Positions 37,272-50,299 of a stretch of DNA of 64,000 nucleotides are shown one piece after another. The notes under the pieces were generated by a model, which saw only the letters and a program-made list of their open reading frames with translations, was not told the origin of the DNA and did no database searches. Position numbers and translations under genes: made by a program. Origin of the DNA: Penium margaritaceum (taxonomy: Eukaryota > Streptophyta > Zygnematophyceae > Desmidiales > Peniaceae); NCBI GenBank assembly GCA_023375785.1, contig SZWC01006719.1:19359-83358 (forward strand), in the 5' to 3' direction. The first letter of the stretch is position 1. Every line of letters starts with the position of its first letter.

Positions 37272-40047
37272 CACTCACACACTCTCACACTCTCACACTC
37301 TCACACACTCACACTCTTACTCTCATACTCTCACACTCACACACTCTCACACTCATACTCTCACACTCTCATACTCTCAGACTCTCACACTCTCACACTC
37401 TCACCCTCACACTCTCACACTCTAACTTTCTCACACTCTCACACTTTCACACTCTAACACTCTCACACTTTCACACTCTCACACTCTTACACTCCCACAC
37501 TCTCACCCTCACACTCTCACACTCTCATATTCTCCCACTCTCAGCCTCTCACACTCTCACACTCTCCCACTCTCACACTCTCGCACTCCCACACTCTCGC
37601 ACTCTGACACTTTCACACTATCACACTGTCACACTCTCACACTCTTACACTCTCAGACTCTCAGACTCTCAAACTCTCACATTCTCACACTCTCACACTC
37701 TCACACTCTCACACTCTCATACTCTAACACTCTCATACTCACACTCACACTCTCACACTTACACTCTCAAACTCACACTCTCACAGTGATATACTTTCAA
37801 ACTCTCACACTCTCGCACTCTCACACTCGCACACTCTCACACTCTCACACTCTTACACTCTCTCACTCTCACACTCTCCTACTCTCACTCTCACACTCTC
37901 ACATTGTCACACTCTTACACTCTCCAACTCTCACACTCTCCCACTCTCACCCTCACACTCTCACACTCTCACACTCTCACACTCTTACACTCTCTCACTC
38001 TCACACTCTCCTACTCTCACTCTCACACTCTCACATTGTCACACTCTTACACTCTCCAACTCTCACACTCTCCCACTCTCACCCTCACACTCTCACACTC
38101 TTAAACTCTCACACTCTCACACTCTCACACTCTCACACTCTCACACTCTCATACTCTCATACTCTCACACTCTCACACTTTCACAATGTCACACTCACAC
38201 ACTCTCAAACTCTCACACTCTCACACTCTCACACTCTTACACTCACTCTCTCAAACTCACACACTTTCACACTCTCACACTCTCACTCTTTCACACTCTC
38301 ACACTCTCGTAATCTCACACTCTCACACTCTCATACTCTCACACTCTCACACACTCACACTCTCACACTCACACTCACACTCTCACACTCACACTCTCAC
38401 ACTCTCACTCTCACATTCTCACACTCTCACACTCTCACACTCTCACACTCTTACACTCTCACACTCTCACACTCTCACACCAATACTCTCACACTCTCAC
38501 ACTCTCAAACTCTCTCTGTCACAGTCGCACAATCTCACACTCTCACACTCTCACACTTTAACACCCTCACACTCAAACTATCACACTCTTAAACTCTCAC
38601 ACTCTCACACTCTGAAACTCTGACACTCTGACACTCTGACACTCTGACACTCTCGCACTCTCACACTCTTGCACTCTCACACTCTCGCATTCGCTCTCTT
38701 GCAATGTCGCACTCTGGCACTCTGGCACTCTCGCACTCTCGCACTCGAACAATCTCACACTCTCACACTCTCACACTTTCACACTCTCACACTCTCACAC
38801 TCTCACACTCCCACACTCTCACACTCTCACACTTTCAAACTCTCACACTCTCACACTATCACACTTTCACACTCACACTCTCCCACTCTGACACTCTCAC
38901 ACTCCCACACTCTCACACTCTCACACTCTCACACTCTCCCACTCTCACACTCTCACACTCCCACACTCTCACACTCTCACACTCACACTCTCACACTCTC
39001 ACACTCTCACACTTTCACAATGTCACACTCTCACACTCACACTCACCCTCTCACACTCTCACACACTCACACTCTCACACTCTCACACTCACACTTTCAC
39101 TATCACACTCTCACACTTTCACACTGATTCACTCTCACACTCTCACACTCTCACACTCTCACACTCTCACATGCTCACACTCTAGCACTCTCTCACTCAT
39201 ACACTCTCACACTCTCACACTCTCACACTCTTACACTCTCATAGTGTCACACTCCTCACTCTCTCACTCTCACACTAGAACACTCTTACACTCTCACACT
39301 CTCACACTCTCACACTCACACTCTCACTCTCAAAATCGCAGAATCACACTCTCACTCTTACACTCTTACACTCTCACACTCTTACACTCACACTCTCACA
39401 CTCTCACACTCTCACACTCGTACACTCTCATACTCAAACACTCTCATACTCACTCTCACACACTCACACTCACACTCTCACTCTCACACTCTCACACTCA
39501 CACTCTCACAATCTCACACTCTCACACTTTTACACTCTCACACTCTCACACTCTCACACTCATACTCTCACACTCTCACACTCTCAGACTCTCACACTCT
39601 CATACTCTCACTCTCACACTCTCACACTCTCACACTCCGACACTCTCAGACTCTCACACTCTCACACTCTCACTCTCAAACTCTCACACCCTTACACTCT
39701 GACCCTCGGACACTCTCACACTCTCACACTCTCACACTCACACTTTCACACTCGCACTCTTGGACTCTCACACTCTCGCACTCTCACACTCGCTCGCTTG
39801 CAATCTCGCACTCTGGCACTCTCGCACTCTTGCACTCTCGCACTCGAACACTCTCACACTCTCACACTCTCATACTCTCACACTCTCACACTCTCACACT
39901 CTCACACTCTCACACTCTTACACTCTCACACTCTCACACTCTCACACTCTCCCACTCTCACACACACTCTCGCACTCTCACACTCTTCACCTCTCACACT
40001 CCCACACTCTCACACTCTCACACTCTCCCACTCTCACTCTCACACTC

Positions 40048-41007
40048 TCGCACTCTCGCACTCTCGCACTCTCGCACTCTCGCACTCTCGCACTCTCGCA
40101 CTCTCGCACTCTCGCACTCTCGCACTCTCGCACTCTCGCACTCTCGCACTCTCGCACTCTCGCACTCTCGCACTCTCGCACTCTCGCACTCTCGCACTCT
40201 CGCACTCTCGCACTCTCGCACTCTCGCACTCTCGCACTCTCGCACTCTCGCACTCTCGCACTCTCGCACTCTCGCACTCTCGCACTCTCGCACTCTCGCA
40301 CTCTCGCACTCTCGCACTCTCGCACTCTCGCACTCTCGCACTCTCGCACTCTCGCACTCTCGCACTCTCGCACTCTCGCACTCTCGCACTCTCGCACTCT
40401 CGCACTCTCGCACTCTCGCACTCTCGCACTCTCGCACTCTCGCACTCTCGCACTCTCGCACTCTCGCACTCTCGCACTCTCGCACTCTCGCACTCTCGCA
40501 CTCTCGCACTCTCGCACTCTCGCACTCTCGCACTCTCGCACTCTCGCACTCTCGCACTCTCGCACTCTCGCACTCTCGCACTCTCGCACTCTCGCACTCT
40601 CGCACTCTCGCACTCTCGCACTCTCGCACTCTCGCACTCTCGCACTCTCGCACTCTCGCACTCTCGCACTCTCGCACTCTCGCACTCTCGCACTCTCGCA
40701 CTCTCGCACTCTCGCACTCTCGCACTCTCGCACTCTCGCACTCTCGCACTCTCGCACTCTCGCACTCTCGCACTCTCGCACTCTCGCACTCTCGCACTCT
40801 CGCACTCTCGCACTCTCGCACTCTCGCACTCTCGCACTCTCGCACTCTCGCACTCTCGCACTCTCGCACTCTCGCACTCTCGCACTCTCGCACTCTCGCA
40901 CTCTCGCACTCTCGCACTCTCGCACTCTCGCACTCTCGCACTCTCGCACTCTCGCACTCTCGCACTCTCGCACTCTCGCACTCTCGCACTCTCGCACTCT
41001 CGCACTC
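40048..41007 (-). repeat. Homogeneous TCGCACTC array, 120 copies
   Basis: 960 bp of exactly 120 copies of TCGCACTC (GAGTGCGA on the other strand), so one CpG every 8 bp. It is followed by one TTGCACTC and then the tail of a dispersed cassette (CACGAACAATCTCACAC). Neither strand contains stops, giving overlapping open frames on both. That is an artefact of the unit. It is the purest stretch of the CpG-bearing octamer in the window. Confidence 0.96.
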
Positions 41008-42130
41008 TTGCACTCTCGCACACGAACAATCTCACACTCTCACACTCTCACACTCACACCCTCACACAGCCACACTCTCACACTCTCACACTCTTACACT
41101 CTCACACTCTCACACTCTCACACTCTCACACTCTCACACTTTCACACTCTCACGCTCTCCCACTCTCACACCTTCAAACTCTCACACTCTCACACTCTCA
41201 CACTCTCACCCTCTCACACTTTCACACTCTCACCCTCTCCCACTCTCACACTCTCACACTCCCACACCCTCACACTCTCACACTCTCACACTCTCACACG
41301 TTCACACTCTCACGCTCTCCCACTCTCACACCTTCAAACTCTCACACTCTCACACTCTCACACTCTCACCCTCTCACACTTTCACACTCTCACCCTCTCC
41401 CACTCTCACACTCTCACACTCCCACACTCTCACACTCACACACTCTCACACTCTCACACTCTCATACTGTCACACTCTCATAATCTCACACTCTCACACT
41501 CACACTCACACTCTCACTCTCACACTCTCACACTCTCACACACTCACACTCTCACACTCTCACACTCACACACTCTCACACTCTCACACTCTCATACTGT
41601 CACACTCTCATAATCTCACACTCTCACACTCACACTCACACTCTCACTCTCACACTCTCACACTCTCACACACTCACACTCTCACACTCTCACACTCACA
41701 CTCTCACTCTCACACTCTCACACTTTCACACTGACACACTCTCACACTCTCACACTCTCGCATTCTCACACTCTCACCCTCTCACAATCTCACACTCATA
41801 CACTCTCACACTCTCACACTCTCACACTCATACACTCTCACACTGTCACACTCTCTCACTCTCTATCTCACACTCTCACACTCTCCCACTGTCACCCTCA
41901 CACTCACACTCTCACACTCTCACACTCTTTTACTCTCACACTCACACACTCTCACACTCTCACGCTCTCACACTCTCACACTCTCATACTCTTACACTCC
42001 CACACTCTCATACTCTCACACTCTCACACACTCACACTCTCTCACTCACACTCTCACACTCACACTCTCACACTCTCACATTCTCACACTCTCACACTCT
42101 CACACTCTCACTCTCATACTCTCACACTCT

Positions 42131-45100
42131 CATACTCTCATACTCTCACACTCTCATACTCTCATACTCTCACACTCTCATACTCTCATACTCTCACACT
42201 CTCATACTCTCATACTCTCACACTCTCATACTCTCATACTCTCACACTCTCATACTCTCATACTCTCACACTCTCATACTCTCATACTCTCACACTCTCA
42301 TACTCTCATACTCTCACACTCTCATACTCTCATACTCTCACACTCTCATACTCTCATACTCTCACACTCTCATACTCTCATACTCTCACACTCTCATACT
42401 CTCATACTCTCACACTCTCATACTCTCATACTCTCACACTCTCATACTCTCATACTCTCACACTCTCATACTCTCATACTCTCACACTCTCATACTCTCA
42501 TACTCTCACACTCTCATACTCTCATACTCTCACACTCTCATACTCTCATACTCTCACACTCTCATACTCTCATACTCTCACACTCTCATACTCTCATACT
42601 CTCACACTCTCATACTCTCATACTCTCACACTCTCATACTCTCATACTCTCACACTCTCATACTCTCATACTCTCACACTCTCATACTCTCATACTCTCA
42701 CACTCTCATACTCTCATACTCTCACACTCTCATACTCTCATACTCTCACACTCTCATACTCTCATACTCTCACACTCTCATACTCTCATACTCTCACACT
42801 CTCATACTCTCATACTCTCACACTCTCATACTCTCATACTCTCACACTCTCATACTCTCATACTCTCACACTCTCATACTCTCATACTCTCACACTCTCA
42901 TACTCTCATACTCTCACACTCTCATACTCTCATACTCTCACACTCTCATACTCTCATACTCTCACACTCTCATACTCTCATACTCTCACACTCTCATACT
43001 CTCATACTCTCACACTCTCATACTCTCATACTCTCACACTCTCATACTCTCATACTCTCACACTCTCATACTCTCATACTCTCACACTCTCATACTCTCA
43101 TACTCTCACACTCTCATACTCTCATACTCTCACACTCTCATACTCTCATACTCTCACACTCTCATACTCTCATACTCTCACACTCTCATACTCTCATACT
43201 CTCACACTCTCATACTCTCATACTCTCACACTCTCATACTCTCATACTCTCACACTCTCATACTCTCATACTCTCACACTCTCATACTCTCATACTCTCA
43301 CACTCTCATACTCTCATACTCTCACACTCTCATACTCTCATACTCTCACACTCTCATACTCTCATACTCTCACACTCTCATACTCTCATACTCTCACACT
43401 CTCATACTCTCATACTCTCACACTCTCATACTCTCATACTCTCACACTCTCATACTCTCATACTCTCACACTCTCATACTCTCATACTCTCACACTCTCA
43501 TACTCTCATACTCTCACACTCTCATACTCTCATACTCTCACACTCTCATACTCTCATACTCTCACACTCTCATACTCTCATACTCTCACACTCTCATACT
43601 CTCATACTCTCACACTCTCATACTCTCATACTCTCACACTCTCATACTCTCATACTCTCACACTCTCATACTCTCATACTCTCACACTCTCATACTCTCA
43701 TACTCTCACACTCTCATACTCTCATACTCTCACACTCTCATACTCTCATACTCTCACACTCTCATACTCTCATACTCTCACACTCTCATACTCTCATACT
43801 CTCACACTCTCATACTCTCATACTCTCACACTCTCATACTCTCATACTCTCACACTCTCATACTCTCATACTCTCACACTCTCATACTCTCATACTCTCA
43901 CACTCTCATACTCTCATACTCTCACACTCTCATACTCTCATACTCTCACACTCTCATACTCTCATACTCTCACACTCTCATACTCTCATACTCTCACACT
44001 CTCATACTCTCATACTCTCACACTCTCATACTCTCATACTCTCACACTCTCATACTCTCATACTCTCACACTCTCATACTCTCATACTCTCACACTCTCA
44101 TACTCTCATACTCTCACACTCTCATACTCTCATACTCTCACACTCTCATACTCTCATACTCTCACACTCTCATACTCTCATACTCTCACACTCTCATACT
44201 CTCATACTCTCACACTCTCATACTCTCATACTCTCACACTCTCATACTCTCATACTCTCACACTCTCATACTCTCATACTCTCACACTCTCATACTCTCA
44301 TACTCTCACACTCTCATACTCTCATACTCTCACACTCTCATACTCTCATACTCTCACACTCTCATACTCTCATACTCTCACACTCTCATACTCTCATACT
44401 CTCACACTCTCATACTCTCATACTCTCACACTCTCATACTCTCATACTCTCACACTCTCATACTCTCATACTCTCACACTCTCATACTCTCATACTCTCA
44501 CACTCTCATACTCTCATACTCTCACACTCTCATACTCTCATACTCTCACACTCTCATACTCTCATACTCTCACACTCTCATACTCTCATACTCTCACACT
44601 CTCATACTCTCATACTCTCACACTCTCATACTCTCATACTCTCACACTCTCATACTCTCATACTCTCACACTCTCATACTCTCATACTCTCACACTCTCA
44701 TACTCTCATACTCTCACACTCTCATACTCTCATACTCTCACACTCTCATACTCTCATACTCTCACACTCTCATACTCTCATACTCTCACACTCTCATACT
44801 CTCATACTCTCACACTCTCATACTCTCATACTCTCACACTCTCATACTCTCATACTCTCACACTCTCATACTCTCATACTCTCACACTCTCATACTCTCA
44901 TACTCTCACACTCTCATACTCTCATACTCTCACACTCTCATACTCTCATACTCTCACACTCTCATACTCTCATACTCTCACACTCTCATACTCTCATACT
45001 CTCACACTCTCATACTCTCATACTCTCACACTCTCATACTCTCATACTCTCACACTCTCATACTCTCATACTCTCACACTCTCATACTCTCATACTCTCA

Positions 45101-45826
45101 CACTCTCATACTCTCATACTCTCACACTCTCATACTCTCATACTCTCACACTCTCATACTCTCATACTCTCACACTCTCATACTCTCATACTCTCACACT
45201 CTCATACTCTCATACTCTCACACTCTCATACTCTCATACTCTCACACTCTCATACTCTCATACTCTCACACTCTCATACTCTCATACTCTCACACTCTCA
45301 TACTCTCATACTCTCACACTCTCATACTCTCATACTCTCACACTCTCATACTCTCATACTCTCACACTCTCATACTCTCATACTCTCACACTCTCATACT
45401 CTCATACTCTCACACTCTCATACTCTCATACTCTCACACTCTCATACTCTCATACTCTCACACTCTCATACTCTCATACTCTCACACTCTCATACTCTCA
45501 TACTCTCACACTCTCATACTCTCATACTCTCACACTCTCATACTCTCATACTCTCACACTCTCATACTCTCATACTCTCACACTCTCATACTCTCATACT
45601 CTCACACTCTCATACTCTCATACTCTCACACTCTCATACTCTCATACTCTCACACTCTCATACTCTCATACTCTCACACTCTCATACTCTCATACTCTCA
45701 CACTCTCATACTCTCATACTCTCACACTCTCATACTCTCATACTCTCACACTCTCATACTCTCATACTCTCACACTCTCATACTCTCATACTCTCACACT
45801 CTCATACTCTCATACTCTCACACTCT
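42131..45826 (-). repeat. 24-bp higher-order array, 154 copies
   Basis: 3,696 bp of exactly 154 copies of a three-octamer unit: CATACTCT, CATACTCT, CACACTCT. A partial unit begins at 42,115. By eye every copy is identical through to 45,826, where CGGACTCT breaks the pattern. It is the longest homogeneous array in the window. Perfect homogeneity over 3.7 kb indicates very recent amplification or a gap-filled consensus. Confidence 0.96.
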
Positions 45827-48148
45827 CGGACTCTCACCCTCTCACACTCTCACACTCATACACTCTCACACTGTCACACTCTCACACTCACACTCATACT
45901 CTCACAGTTACACTCTCACATTCACACTCTTACACTCTCACAGTGATACACTCTCAAACTTTCACACTCTCGCACTCTCACACTCTCACACTCTCACACT
46001 CTCACACTCACACTCTTACACTCTCTCACTCTCACACTCTCCCACTCTTACCCTCACACTTTCATACTTTCACATTCTTACACTCTCTAACTCTCACACT
46101 CTCCCACTCTCACCCTCACACTCTCACACTCTCACACTCTCACACCCTAACACTCTTACACTCTCACACTCTTACACTCTCACACTCTCACACTCTCACA
46201 CTCTCACACTCTCACACTCTCATACTCTCACACTCTCACACTCTCACACTCTCACACTCTCACACTCTTACACTCTCACACTCTCACACTCTCACGATCT
46301 TACACTCTCACACTCTCATACTCTCACACTCTCACACTTTCATACTCTCACACTCTCACACACTCACACTCACACTCTCATACTCAGACTCTCACACTCA
46401 CACTCTCACACTCTGACATTCTCACACTCTCACACTCACACTCTCACACTCTCACACTCACACTCTCACACTCTCACACTTGCACACTCACACTCTTACT
46501 CTCACACTCTCACACTCTCACTCTTACACTCTCACACTCTCACACTCTTACACTCTCACACTCTCACACTCTCACACTCTCATACTCTTACCCTCTCACA
46601 CTCACACTCTCACACACTCACACTCTCACTCTCACACTCTCACACTCTGACTCTCACAATCTCACACTCTCACACTCTCACACTGTCACACTTTTACACT
46701 CTCACACTCTCACACTCTCAGACTCATACTCCCACGCTCTCACACTCTCAGACTCTCACACTCTCACACTCTCAGTCTCACACTCCCACACTCTCACAAT
46801 CTCACACTCTTACACTCTCACACTCTCACACTCTCATGCTCGCACTCTTGCACTCTCGCACTCTCGCACTCTCGCACTCGCTCGCTGGCAATGTCGCACT
46901 CTGGCACTCAGGCACTCTCACACTCTCGTACTTGAACACTCTCACATGCTCACACTCTCACACTCTCACATTCTCTAACTCTCACACTCTCACACTCTCA
47001 CACTCACACTCCATCATTGTCCCTATGTACGAACCAGGATTCGGACATCAGTCCTCCCAGTTGGCATGCACGTGTGAATGACCACGTGTAGGTCCACAAG
47101 ACGTCTTTCAGCACCCGTGGATTGGTTGGCTGAACTCAACCAAGAGCCACAAAGCCCATGCAACACGCAAGCCGGCTTTGTCTTAGGTTTGGGAAGCGCC
47201 AATCACCTAAGACATGGTTGCTGAGCATCTTGTTCCCCTTTCAAGATGAAGTTCATCTGAAAAGGAGGCGGCATTGGTTGTCTGGCAAGTGCAAGTGCCG
47301 TTGAGAAGTGTCATCAGATGCGACGGACAATGCTCCGACCTGGATGATGTTGGTGTCAACAATCATCCCCTCATTTGCACCAGAAATTGATTCCACAGGT
47401 TGCCACCCACGTCCCAATCAAAATCTGGTCGGCTTTTTAATGGCAGTTTCGAGATGCACCGATCTCATTTTCGTAGAGTACGTCTACAAGAAAAGTGTTC
47501 AACATGTCGAGACCACCGGTCGGGTGGAAAATGACATCAAACCATGGTCCTACAAGGTTAAAATTGCCGGTGTCAGCTCCATGGCAAGAGTGAACACTTG
47601 TGAATCACAACTCGTGATCCCAACAATGGAACAATCGGTTCCTGGTTCCTAGTGTTTCCATGTGTTCAACATGCAAGACAGAGTCATCCATACCAAGAAC
47701 ACGTCTTGGTAAAAAACATAGAAAAAATATCCTTGGAACAAAATCGTTATGCCGTATGTCCCATGGAGCACATACAATCGGTACAGCTTCACCCAGTCAG
47801 TGGTATGAGAGGAACCGCTGGCCCACTGGGCCGTAACTACTGGAAATGTAACGGTTTTGGACGAAATCCTCGGTCGTCTAGGCCAAAATCGTTGTGCTTG
47901 AAGGTCTCCAACCCTCAAGCCAATTTTTCTCTGCATAGACCAAAGATCCACACGTGAGCTTCGTGGCACTGACGTTACACTGTAACGGAACAAACGGAAT
48001 CTTGACCCACTGGGCCATGAATGTGGCGTACAAGGGTTTGTGGCCCTTGCGTTACTCCATCTTCCCATCCTCTTGCCAGGATGATCCTACTCGGAAAACG
48101 TGGATCTTTCATTTGTCTGCATGACACTTGTCATGCCACCAGAGTGAG

Positions 48149-48481
48149 CTACTTGGGACATTGATGCGTTTGCCAAGGCTTTTTCTCCATGGGTACCATC
48201 CAAATAGGAGACATCTGACAAACCTTTTCCGTTGACTGCCACATCAGTGGCGACAAAGGAAACCGTTTCCAATGCCAAAGGTTTGCCACGCTTTCACGTT
48301 GACAATCTAGGCCCATGAACCATGCGTCAACTATATCGTAGTTGAATGAGGTATCCATCCTCAGATAGAAAGGAAAGTACCTGAAACTTCTCATACCTTG
48401 TCGAGGCACGTAATTGTGCATAGAGAAGTGTGGCTTACCATTGCTATCGGCGATAATTTTCATTCCAAAAAAATCGGTCAT
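48149..48481 (-). CDS. Hypothetical ORF of 110 codons, unrecognised
   Basis: An open frame starting Met-Thr-Asp-Phe-Phe-Gly. It is rich in aromatic residues (Tyr, Phe, Trp) and has no signal peptide, membrane segment or motif that I recognise. Its amino-acid composition looks more protein-like than the satellite frames, but it is short, isolated and overlaps another short frame at 48,087-48,278 on the same strand. It may be an exon remnant, part of a decayed element or chance. I assign no function. Confidence 0.15.
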   Translation of the reverse strand: MTDFFGMKIIADSNGKPHFSMHNYVPRQGMRSFRYFPFYLRMDTSFNYDIVDAWFMGLDCQRESVANLWHWKRFPLSPLMWQSTEKVCQMSPIWMVPMEKKPWQTHQCPK

Positions 48482-49262
48482 TAATAAAACTGATTAAGCA
48501 CAAATAGTGCCGCGCCTTACCTTTGGCGCAATTGGAAGCCACCCACACGACGTCGTAAGAGCACATTGTACATCAAGGATGAGCAGTGCTTTCTTTATCT
48601 CAATTCGTGATATCTATGAATTTCTCCATTAAAACCCGGTGAGGAATGTCGTTCCTTAAGGGTCCACTGCAACGAGCATTTCAAGTCAACATTTGGGTAT
48701 GACACACTGGTCATCCATGGTTGGTCGCGACATTGACATTTGGCTCGTTTGATGGTCGATCGGACCACAAAGATGGAGGTGCCAAGGTTGTAATCTCAGA
48801 TACAACCTCTAAACCGTGTTATGTTGCCAGCTATATCGTATTTTTAGCTAGACGTCAAGCTATGAGGTCTTCATAGTGTTCTGGTAACATGTTGGTGGAA
48901 AGGAGCATCCTCGTGCACCTTTGTTGTGAGGATTTTACACGATGGGGGAGAGCCCACGTCACCAAAATTAGGTTCAGGCAATCTCCTCAGTCACTTTCCA
49001 TGCTAGATTCACTTGTCGAGTGAATACAAGACGAAGGTTTCGCCTTTGGGTGTTCATGAATTTCGACATTCGGTCGACCAGGTTCGATGTTACGCAACAT
49101 CAGTTTGACTTCTTGAACTACTGCACTGCGGTGAATCAAAGCATATGGAGCGAATAGAAGATCATTCTATCCTCAATGATGCGTTCGTGGTTCTGCAAGG
49201 AATTCGTCCTTCGTGAGATCGCACTATGATTCAGAACTGTTGATACCGACCGGGTATCACAT

Positions 49263-49302
49263 TCATCACTCATCGAGTGATGAAAGGGCTATGGTGTAGC
49301 CC
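49263..49302. repeat. Two adjacent short hairpins
   Basis: TCATCACT-CATCG-AGTGATGA (8-bp arms, 49,263-49,283) is followed three bases later by GGGCTA-TGGTG-TAGCCC (6-bp arms, 49,286-49,302). Both are perfect, with 5-base loops. No adjacent gene explains them. Confidence 0.6.
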
Positions 49303-50299
49303 TTAGGTTTGTATCCAAGAACCTTGTTCTTGACCCGTTTGGTTGCGCACCAATGTTTACATCAAACATGAGGAGTGACGAGCCGTACCTCCGGCATGAA
49401 CGGATGCATGCACATACATGAACTCGTCATGCCTCCAAGGCATATCGTGCCTTTATGGGAGAGCTACGAAGATCATGCGTTAGATGATCTTATTCACCCT
49501 TGAGCGTAATAGCGTTTGTGGCAATGAATGTACGACTCCCATAGCAGAAGTCGAGCACCAACCAGACAACGTGCTCGGTGTAATGGTGTCAACATTAAAT
49601 GACACTGTTGTTAGCAGTTTAATTTAGATGTCACAAAGCCGATGTGATCATTTGTTCGTTTAACCGTATCTTGATGCTATGATCGATGCACCAACGGTTA
49701 GTGGACATTTTTCTCGTGTATGCCGTGCACATATTTCACGTTTGCCACGTATCCAGTTCCACATGACCAAAGTGCAATGGTATGAATCGTATACCCCGTT
49801 CCATCAAAATGTTGGATGCCTCCGGCATTTGGTCATAACTGTAGACCTTCTACGTTCATGCAATTTGAGCATGCAGAGGAACTAGTGTTGCACCAACCTT
49901 GTTCTTAGGAGTCCGTCCACCGTTAGCACTGTGCAAGTTCAAGGAAGTTGACCTTGGAACATGTGATTTATCCATGCTCGTGCTTCTTTTGGAAGTGCTT
50001 TTTGTACTGCTATCGGCAGATGATAGTCACAGTCGGCGACTAATGTCGTTTTGTTATTGTTATGCCATTCGGGCACACGTTTGATCACCACAGTCGTGTG
50101 TGAAGGTTTTTCAAAGCAATTTGACAATATGACTAACCTCAAATCCGTCGAGGTGTCTCTCAGTTTTCAAAAGACGTGTTTCCACAGCGTCAAAGAACGC
50201 TACTGGCACACTTGCCCTTCGAACCGCCCCGAGCGTACATCGTACATCTTGATAAGGTGGTTTGTCCCAAGTATGCGTGGAGCATCATGTGGCGATTGC

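Larger units (their letters stand above)
37272..47012 (-). repeat. Right arm of the 8-bp satellite, inverted orientation
   Basis: About 9.7 kb of the same octamer family, now with TCTCACAC on the top strand, so the C-rich strand faces up. Variants mirror those of the left arm: TCGCACTC, TTACACTC, TCATACTC, TCCCACTC. It contains the 120-copy octamer and 154-copy 24-bp arrays. Degenerate blocks recur within the arm, for example the block starting near 37,786 again near 45,943, both with CTCACAGTGATA. Long plus-strand open frames are again a consequence of the stop-free octamer. The arm ends at about 47,012, where low-copy DNA begins. Confidence 0.95.
47013..50299. other. Low-copy DNA, no recognisable gene
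   Basis: The satellite stops and mixed-composition sequence begins. Open frames are short. Those over 100 codons are at 47,308-47,652 (+), 47,649-48,068 (-) and 48,149-48,481 (-). I recognise no domain in them, and their neighbours on the same strand do not continue them. Two hairpins sit side by side at 49,263-49,302. The region may be decayed transposon or intergenic DNA. I cannot assign it. Confidence 0.6.

Noticed and set aside
39987-41035. Arg-Glu-Cys-Glu-Ser-Ala-Arg-Val repeat proteins of about 330 residues
   Set aside because: They are the opposite-strand reading of the TCGCACTC array, which is open in every frame on both strands.
37786-46416. Matching plus-strand open frames in the right arm
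   Set aside because: Same explanation after the orientation switch. They mirror the left-arm frames.
1166-47012. Telomeric repeat array
   Set aside because: The unit GAGTGTGA is not a known plant or algal telomere repeat (TTTAGGG or TTAGGG type), is highly degenerate and reverses orientation internally.
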